From Heliocidaris erythrogramma (taxonomy: Eukaryota; Echinodermata; Echinoidea; Camarodonta; Echinometridae), in NCBI GenBank assembly GCA_025617745.1, contig CM046873.1, positions 31,753,101 through 31,817,100 on the forward strand: 64,000 nt of DNA, read 5' to 3'. Positions 57,769 through 64,000 of the stretch are shown in pieces. The position numbers and the translations under genes are program-made. Under the pieces are notes generated by a model that did not search any database, had not been told where the DNA came from, and saw nothing but the letters and a program-made list of their open reading frames with translations. Numbering within the stretch: position 1 is the stretch's first letter; each line of letters opens with the position of its first letter.

Positions 57769-58422
57769 TATGCCTCCGCCTAAATTCAGTTGATGGCTCA
57801 AACTCTTCTAGAAATATTTGATAACGAGGCTAAAAACCAGTAATTTCATGAAATTTTATGTAAATTGACCTCTGTGACCTCTGACCTTTGACCTACTTAC
57901 CCCAAAATCTAATCAGTTCATCTTTCTATGGGGATGCATACTGGTACCAAGTTTGAAGTTCTAACCTCAGATAGTTCTTGAGATATCGCGGTAACGGTGC
58001 TAAAAACCAGTAATTCCATGTAATTTCATGTAAATTGACCTCTGTGACCTCTGAACTTTGACCTACCTACCCCAAAATCTAATCAGTTCCTCTTTCTATG
58101 GGGATACATACTGGTACCAATTTTGAAGTTCTTACCTCAAATAGTTCTTCAGAAATCGTGGTAACGGTGCTAAAAACCAAGAATTTCATGTAATTTCATG
58201 TAAATTGACCTCTGTGACCTCTGACCTTTGACCTACTTACCCCAAAATCTAATCAGTTCATCTTCGTATGGGGATACATACTAGTACCAAGTTTGAGGTT
58301 CCTACCTCAAATGATTCTTCAGATATCGCGGTAACGAGAAGTGGGACGGACGGACGGACGGACGGACGGACAACCCGAAAACATAATGCCTCCGGCACCC
58401 ACCTTCGGTGGGCGGAGGCATA
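57769..58422. mobile_element. TIR element carrying three 170-bp units with AGGTCA arrays
   Basis: The ends are a perfect 12-bp inverted pair, TATGCCTCCGCC and GGCGGAGGCATA; the TA may be target duplication. Inside are three tandem 170-bp units starting at 57,831, 58,001 and 58,171 ('taaaaaccag/a'), then (GGAC)5 near 58,346-58,370 and an 'aacccgaaaacataatgcct' segment. Each unit contains TGACCTCTGACCTTTGACCT or a close variant (57,875, 58,045, 58,215), which is three AGGTCA half-sites in direct orientation with 1-bp spacing on the minus strand. There is no coding frame. Non-autonomous; the superfamily was not determined. Confidence 0.75.
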
Positions 58423-58984
58423 GGGCTTCCAAATCAATATTTTGAAATTATCATATTGGAGGATATTTTCAGTGTGTACTGTTTTGATACGCATCGTATA
58501 ATATCAATTCCCAAACCAGCTAATGAGTTCTCGTAATGGAATTGAATTTGAAAGAAACTGGCAAGAGTAATTAAAACAGCAGATTTGGAACATATAAAAC
58601 AAGAATATGTCGAAAATTACTTTAATTGATTTAGAGCATAACTCAAATTTGCACATGGAAGACCATACATACAAAATGATTTTCTGTTGGGACTATTAGT
58701 TTGATTTTGTATCTTTTCCCTGCTAATTACACTGCTATTATTTAGTATTTTATCAAAATCGTGCGGCAGATATCATTAACTTTTAGGAATGAACATTCAG
58801 TTGAAGTTTCATTTTGATTCTGTGAGAAATTATTTTCTGTCATAAGCAGAACTTGGATCTGTAAGCAAGAAATTGGAGTTCTAATCTAGCTCTAATCGAC
58901 TTACATTTTTGTACTTTTCACCGTGACACCTTCCTGACAGTACGCAGATTTTCAAACAACACATCACAACCTTTCATAACTATA
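58423..58984. other. No gene; nothing recognised
   Basis: AT-rich spacer. Confidence 0.35.
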
Positions 58985-59491
58985 CAATGTGCGTCAATAA
59001 AAAGGATACCCATATTCACGCCCTAATATCTTAAAAACAAAGCCAAATCGCTGAAATATATTATACGGGTATCATAGTTGATAATATCTTCTTTAATTTG
59101 ATAGGCTGCTCACCAAGATGCGATTATGAATGACTGAGCACTGTCCATTTCTAAAAAGCATGTCGAAATTGTCTATGCCCAAGTTTGGGCTGAATGGGGT
59201 TCAGGAGTCACTTTCATATGTGAGTGCATTCAAGTGGAATGGAGACCATTCAACCAACCTCAAGTGGGTTGACCATCCAATTCATTCAAAACTTGGGTAG
59301 AAGAAAATTTGAGTAGAATCGGGAGAAAATGTTACTGTTCAGCTGTCCATGGTCGGATTTTATTGATCAAGGTGTCAAATTAAAGGAAACATGATAAGCT
59401 ATAATGTGAGTATCTTTGCTCAAATCAATATGTACTGATTACAACAATATTTAGGGTTGAATCCGGGTTGCCTTTTTATTGACACACACTG
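58985..59491. mobile_element. 507-bp Tc1/mariner-like MITE
   Basis: The inverted ends CAATGTGCGTCAATAAAAAG and the reverse complement of CTTTTTATTGACACACACTG match over ~25 bp with few differences. Both are flanked by TA. No transposase frame remains. Confidence 0.8.
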
Positions 59492-60089
59492 TATATTAGC
59501 CACTGCTATTTCAGGTATACACTATGCAGCCAGCATACAAGGAAAAGTTGAGCAGGGGTGTTGTTATAAAACTGTGATGCCATTAATTATGAGCATGCAG
59601 GCGATTTTGCTGTAATATTTTTGGCCAAGAATGAGCGGACTTGCTAAAATGTTCATGTAATACAGTTAGAGCTTGTTTGAAGATATAGCACATTGCGATT
59701 TGATAGTTATACATAAAGGAAGTCAAATTGAAAGAGCAGGATTGACAATATCACGAAATTGGGACATCACACACAGAATCTACCGAGTAGAAATTTACAA
59801 AATCTCTATACAATTTTGTAAATGTACATAATTCTTTCATTAAAAGATTTTTAAAAAACGATAGTAAACAACAGTTAATGTTTATATAAAAAAGAAGCAG
59901 CAACTATAAGCACACAAGCCTCAATATAAAAACCCCACACATGTGCCAAAGCTAAAAATATGAGCTCCTTATCATATTACAAGTAAATTCACACCTACGG
60001 ATTAGATACTAATGAATACCTAAATGCAGATGTGGATTTAGTTATTTCAGTGAAAAACCAATGTTGCTTTCAATGACTCAAAATTTTAG

Positions 60090-60128
<39 letters not shown>

Positions 60129-60829
60129 CTTTTAACTGGATTAATGGTAAAAGCTTGAAGCCATACATGTTCATGGAGATCGCAAATAAGGGAAAATTTT
60201 GTTTAAAAACTCTAATGGAATTTATACAAGGGCCGTCACTAAAGTGATTTATTCACTCACCTCTGTTGAATATGATAAAAGCCATACTAGCATATCAAAA
60301 GTGGAAAACGAAAGTGCAAACGATGCGTATTCACTAAAAAAATAAAAAATAAAAAAATAAAAAGATAAATATTTTTAATATGATACGTTATAAAACCAGA
60401 ATATTCGCAAATTGTGAATGACGGCCATTTTCTTTCACGATTTGCACAAATGTAGTTTTATGTCAATTATGATTCAATGATTTCGCGGCATGAAAAATCT
60501 GTACCACTCGCGAAAGTTGTGAACATTAAATGCAAGCAAAAGTTTTTGGTTTTACAGCAGCATACAACACAAAGTTTTCTTGAGCAATTCCTTAAAGAAA
60601 AAGGAAAGTTAAAAGACTTTAGAGAAAGAAGGGAGTGGAGATATTGCCCCCACAAACTTACTCCTACATAATACTATTTCCACTGATAAAGAAGCAGAAA
60701 TCGAAGCATCGAAATGGATTTAGTCTGTATACTCCAGACTTGATTATTCATTTCTTTGACAGAGAAAAAAAATGCATTCAGGATGGAAGCAAGGTTAGTT
60801 TCAAAGTACATTTATGTGTCAATTATTAT
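59492..60829. other. No gene; (TA)16 and A-rich runs
   Basis: (TA)n at 60,093-60,124 and an A-rich (AAAATA)n-like run at 60,337-60,366. Nothing else is recognised. Confidence 0.4.
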
Positions 60830-61135
60830 TAGTGAATACCTGTATAGAAAGACCACATGTCTGTTTAAATAAAGAGACATTTTTTTTCCCTTTCCCTTGG
60901 AAGAGTGTTCATAGTTGAAACATGCATTAAAGAAAACTGGTGAATATAAGAACACAATTTGTTTTCCTTTAGACAGAGTGTCTATGAAAAATCTTTTAAT
61001 AAGAACATGTATAAAGACAACAAGTCTATATAATACCACATTTTTTTGTTTGCCCTTCAGATAAAAGGGCCATATGCCCATACAGACCACCATTTGCGAC
61101 TTCCTTTCAGCGGTCTTCCTAAACAGGTTTGACAG
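60830..61135. mobile_element. 306-bp family-A MITE
   Basis: The left end 'gtgaatacctgtatagaaag' and the right end 'ctaaacaggtttgacag' match the ends of the 190-bp element at 161-350, with TA at the right boundary. The longer interior repeats the 'agaccac' and 'tctat' motifs. It lies just beyond the TMEM19 stop codon, so it may be part of that gene's 3' untranslated region. Confidence 0.65.
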
Positions 61136-61190
61136 TAATTAACAGGTCAATTCAACATGAACACAATTTCTCCTACTTGATGGGCCAATT

Positions 61191-61357
61191 CTAGCTGATC
61201 TGCGGCCAGTACGTGAAGCATATGTGAGGCATGATCAGGACCGTGAGAAGGCACGACAAGAGGTTGATCCCTTCGTTGTCAAAGAGGGCGACACCCGATA
61301 TATGTTCGGTGGTAGGAGAGGCTTGATGAACCACCTTACGCTGCCTTGTACAGTACG
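61191..61357 (-). CDS. TMEM19: TMEM19 terminal exon
   Basis: The exon begins after 'ccttctgtgcag' (minus strand) and ends with TAG at 61,191-61,193. It encodes about 55 residues, with a last transmembrane segment LLSCLLTVLIMPHICFTYWP. The acceptor is preceded by a CT-rich tract. Confidence 0.92.
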
Positions 61358-62328
61358 CTGCACAGAAGGTGAAAGAGAGAGAGGGAGGGAGGAGGAGGTA
61401 CAATGATAATTACGATAATGTTTCTGATATATTTTCCTCATATACATGTATACTGATAAATGAGAAGCATTGACATGAAATGGGGGCACTTGTAAGGCAC
61501 AAGAGGACTTGAGGATCTGGGCCCTGTTTCATAAAACTTGTCATCAATGACAAGTTACAATAACTGTTATAAGCTACTGAAATCCTTGCATCTTATTGGC
61601 TGAGAGCAAATTTGTCTGCAAAAATCACTGACAAGACACTTGATGAAATGCCCCCCTGGTCCTGACTGGACAGACAGAAGGAAAAGCCTATTCTGGATTA
61701 TAAAACGGGTTCAAGAATGTAGCCGTCCTGATTGGTCAAATAACACCACGTGACCGTGCAAAAAAAAAAGTGATAACGCACGGCAAGGGGTCTAATGCAC
61801 ATATAAACATGTATGTAGTAAACGATACGACTCGATTTGCTATATGTTTTTACACGCTACCGTATACACTATCGATATCGCGATATCGATCGTCGCGCTA
61901 ATGTCAACAAATCAACATGTGATGTCATCTAGGAAAGCAAATGGCAGCCTCCATGACTGTGCGACTCTATGGGAATCGTAACCATTTTTATAGACTTCAT
62001 AATTATATTGCCAACCCATTTTATAAAACTATTAATATATGGTTGTGAGTTTGTGCATTAGTGCGATCCGGCGACACACAGGTTTTTATTGTGGTGTCCA
62101 ACACACTCTGCTTGCGCCTCGTGCGTATAGTACACCACAATAAAAACCTTTGTGTTGCCAGATCGCACCAACGCACTCCCAACCATGTATTAACAGTATA
62201 TTCACAGATGGCCAGAGGAGTGGTAGGATATGGCGTGGAGCTGCAGCAAAAGCTAGAAATAGAAAGTTGTGGAACAACATGATTTCCAAAGTCAAAAGTG
62301 ACATATATGGCACCAAGAGAGAGACAGC

Positions 62329-62360
<32 letters not shown>

Positions 62361-62979
62361 CAGAGACAGACAGGGAGACAGATAAGAGGGACAGAGAAAA
62401 CAGAGACAGAGAGAGGCAGAGGAAGAGATTGATATTTACAGCTTGTGACTTATGGGCTTAATCTTTGAACTGCACAAAAGAAACAGATCCCTCCTCTTGA
62501 AGAAAAACAACAACATATATATTAACAAAATCACACACACACACAAAATGTGTGTTCAATAATTACAACAAACAAAGCAGCAAAGAATTTAAAAATATAT
62601 ATACAAGTCATTAACTGGTTGCAAGATCACCTTTATTTGACTATTTCTCACAATTCATGTACAGTGTATTTGGGTAAAACTTCCTTTGTTATAGTTAGGG
62701 GCAGTTGATGTAATACATATATAAGACGATAGGCAAGTAACCAAATAAATGGACAAATACTACCTGAGTACTGGAACCAAGACCCAAGCAAGGAGTCGAA
62801 GATGGACCCCACCAGACCAGCTAAGCCCCCAAAGATGACCACGGGCCACTGGGGAGGGGAGTCATGAAGCATTTCTTGGTTGAAGGTCACAAAGATCCCC
62901 ACCAGATATCCCAGGCCTACCACCAGTCCCCCTGCAAAGCTCATCAAGGTACCAACTACGGACACGCCCCCGTTGGTTC
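61191..62979 (-). CDS. TMEM19: TMEM19 (DUF92 membrane protein), last two exons
   Basis: A multi-pass membrane protein of the DUF92 family (vertebrate TMEM19; plant relatives include the phytyl-phosphate kinase VTE6). The animal function is not established. Exons at 62,764-62,979 and 61,191-61,357 join in phase 1. The first gives GTNGGVSVVGTLMSFAGGL, two hydrophobic segments and GGLAGLVGSIFDSLLGSWFQ. The second gives HISGVALFDNEGINLLSCLL and ends in YWPQIS, like the vertebrate C-terminus (…HIAGK..LDNN.VN…FWP). The rest of the gene lies beyond the right edge of the window. The intron of ~1.4 kb is filled with small transposons. Confidence 0.92.
61358..61518 (-). other. TMEM19 intron, 3' part
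   Basis: Short intron stretch with a GA-rich run on the + strand (61,373-61,395), which forms the polypyrimidine tract of the acceptor. Confidence 0.6.
61519..61656. mobile_element. 138-bp MITE in TMEM19 intron
   Basis: The ends 'gggccctgtttcataaaact' and the reverse complement of 'cacttgatgaaatgcccccc' are inverted copies, followed inward by 'tgtca' and 'tgaca'. No coding sequence and no clear target duplication. Confidence 0.7.
61695..62030. mobile_element. Probable MITE with TTATAAAAYGGGTT ends and central 20-bp palindrome
   Basis: 'ttataaaacgggtt' (about 61,698-61,711) is inverted at 62,013-62,026 ('aacccattttataa'). In the middle is the perfect palindrome ATCGATATCGCGATATCGAT (61,871-61,890). 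The block is CpG-richer than its flanks. Confidence 0.55.
62038..62187. repeat. 150-bp hairpin, ~58-bp arms
   Basis: The arms 62,038-62,097 and 62,132-62,187 are inverted copies around a 34-nt loop. The innermost 18 bp ('aggtttttattgtggtgt' and its complement) are perfect, and the outer parts are ~80% identical. It abuts the preceding MITE and could be a separate insertion or its partner. Confidence 0.75.
62188..62763 (-). other. TMEM19 intron, 5' part, with GA microsatellite
   Basis: An interrupted (GA)n/(GACA)n tract at about 62,320-62,425 and a short (CA)n at 62,531-62,546. The donor 'ctcag|gtagta' (minus strand) marks the exon edge at 62,764. Confidence 0.6.
62764..62979 (-). CDS. TMEM19: TMEM19 penultimate exon
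   Basis: 216 bp between acceptor 'catcttttcaatag' and donor 'ctcag|gtagta' (minus strand), phase 1 at both ends. It encodes the conserved GTNGGVS motif, GLVVGLGYLVGIFVTF and the GLAGLVGSIFDSLLG motif characteristic of DUF92. It is the only full-length copy in the array that follows. Confidence 0.93.
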
Positions 62980-62999
62980 CTATTGAAAAGATGAAAATG

Positions 63000-63950
63000 G
63001 TAAACTGTTTACAGAGGGAGAGAGAGATCAAGCAGAAACAACAAAAAAGAGAAGATTGATAGAGTGAGGTGTGAGGATTTAAGGGGTGTTGGCCTAATGA
63101 GCCCTCCTGTAAAGCTAATTAATGTATCAACAAGAGACACTCCACTGTTCGTTCCTATTGAAAAGATGAAAATGGTAAACTGTTTAAAGAGAGAGAGAGA
63201 GAGATCAAGCAGAAACAACAAAAAAGAGAAGATTGATAAAGTGAGGTGTGAGGATTGAAGGGGGTGTTGGCATAATGAGACCCCCTGCAAAGCTCATTAA
63301 TGTACCAACAAGAGATACACCCCTGTTGGTTCCTAGATCAGAAGATTAAAAAAGAGATATCTCTTTAAAAAGAGACTACAAAGGGAACTTTTAAAAAACC
63401 CAGAAAGATTTATAAAGTGAGGTGTTATGGTCTGGGGTGGAGAGTCAAGGAGCATTTCTTGGTTGAAAGGTCAGGAAGATTCCCACCAGGTACCCTAGTC
63501 CTACCACCAGTACCCCAGCAAAGCTCATTACTGTTTCAACAAGAGATACGCCCCCGTTGATTCCTGCATGAGAGATTTTTAAAGAGATTAATAATGAGAG
63601 CAGGATTTAAAGGAGGTCTAAAACAGAATATCAGAAAACAGAGAGACATAAAACTGGAGAGATTAAAAGGGAGAGATAATAAATAAAGTGAGATGCACGG
63701 TTGAAGGGGCCTTGGCCAATATCTCTCAGTTACCACTACCAGCCTCCTGCAAGACTCATCAATATATTGATGATACCAAAAGCATTATGCCCCTTGTCGA
63801 TTCATAGATGAGAGATTAAAAGAGAATTTAAGGTTGAAAGGGAGTTGGCGATTTCCCCTGGCCCAGGCTAGAACGTAGGCTACCACCAGCCTTCCAGAAA
63901 TGTTTGATATACCAAAAGCAGTTACGCCAAAGTTTATTCTTAGACAAGAG
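63000..63950 (-). pseudogene. Tandem array of partial copies of the TMEM19 penultimate exon
   Basis: At least five fragments repeat the acceptor side of the exon plus intron flank. Acceptor-equivalent bases are at 63,154, 63,332, 63,563, about 63,803 and about 63,944. The first encodes GTNSGVSLVDTLISFTGG and the second GTNRGVSLVGTLMSFAGG, each behind an intact AG acceptor. Both leave the homology after ~55 bp, so they lack the rest of the exon and a donor. The third (about 63,437-63,563) extends to GYLVGIFLTF and then carries an extra base relative to the intact exon, which shifts its frame. The last two have decayed further, and one has lost the AG. Confidence 0.8.
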
Positions 63951-63967
63951 GTAAAAAAGACAAACCA

Positions 63968-63981
63968 CCCCCCCCCCCCCC
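63968..63981 (+). repeat. Poly(C) run, 14 nt
   Basis: A C14 run close to the right edge of the window. Confidence 0.9.
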
Positions 63982-64000
63982 AATAAAGATAGGGTTAAAT

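Noticed and set aside
62061-62461. Short frames on both strands
   Set aside because: They cross the hairpin and the GA microsatellite in the TMEM19 intron.

Overview
The window looks like nuclear DNA from a marine deuterostome, most likely a sea urchin. It is AT-rich and intron-rich. It has many long poly(C)/poly(G) runs and GA/CT microsatellites, dense small inverted-repeat transposons, a tRNA-derived SINE and a DIRS-type retroelement. The two genes present have clear animal orthologues. The species assignment is an inference from repeat style and protein similarity, because no database search was possible.

Layout. Bases 1-24,572 hold no host exon that I can recognise. They carry small transposons, a ~0.9 kb foldback element, a 1.1 kb purine-rich strand, one DIRS element (6,777-12,965; broken coding, near-perfect ends), a cluster of MITE-like elements (13.3-15.3 kb) and a hAT-type MITE with a perfect 8-bp target duplication. 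Bases 24,573-39,069 hold five exons of a dual-specificity MAP-kinase phosphatase of the DUSP8/DUSP16 class on the + strand. The exon for the extreme N-terminus was not found and is probably upstream. A GC-rich intronic island ends in a Kozak ATG and a phase-compatible donor (29,157-29,202). It looks like an alternative first exon that would give an isoform without the kinase-docking domain.

Bases 39,070-61,190 are a large gap between convergent genes. The gap holds pyrimidine and TATC microsatellites, a 34-bp minisatellite, an 80-bp minisatellite of about 54 units with a 1,682-bp higher-order period, a tRNA-derived SINE, an element with three 170-bp units rich in AGGTCA half-sites, and a Tc1/mariner-like MITE. 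Bases 61,191-62,979 carry the last two exons of TMEM19 on the - strand. They are followed (upstream in the gene) by a tandem series of at least five decaying partial copies of the penultimate exon's acceptor side.

The two genes are unrelated in function: one is a JNK/p38-type MAPK phosphatase, the other a DUF92 multi-pass membrane protein. Observations most worth following up are the cryptic DUSP first exon, the TMEM19 exon-fragment array, the higher-order minisatellite, and the transposon-borne nuclear-receptor half-site array.
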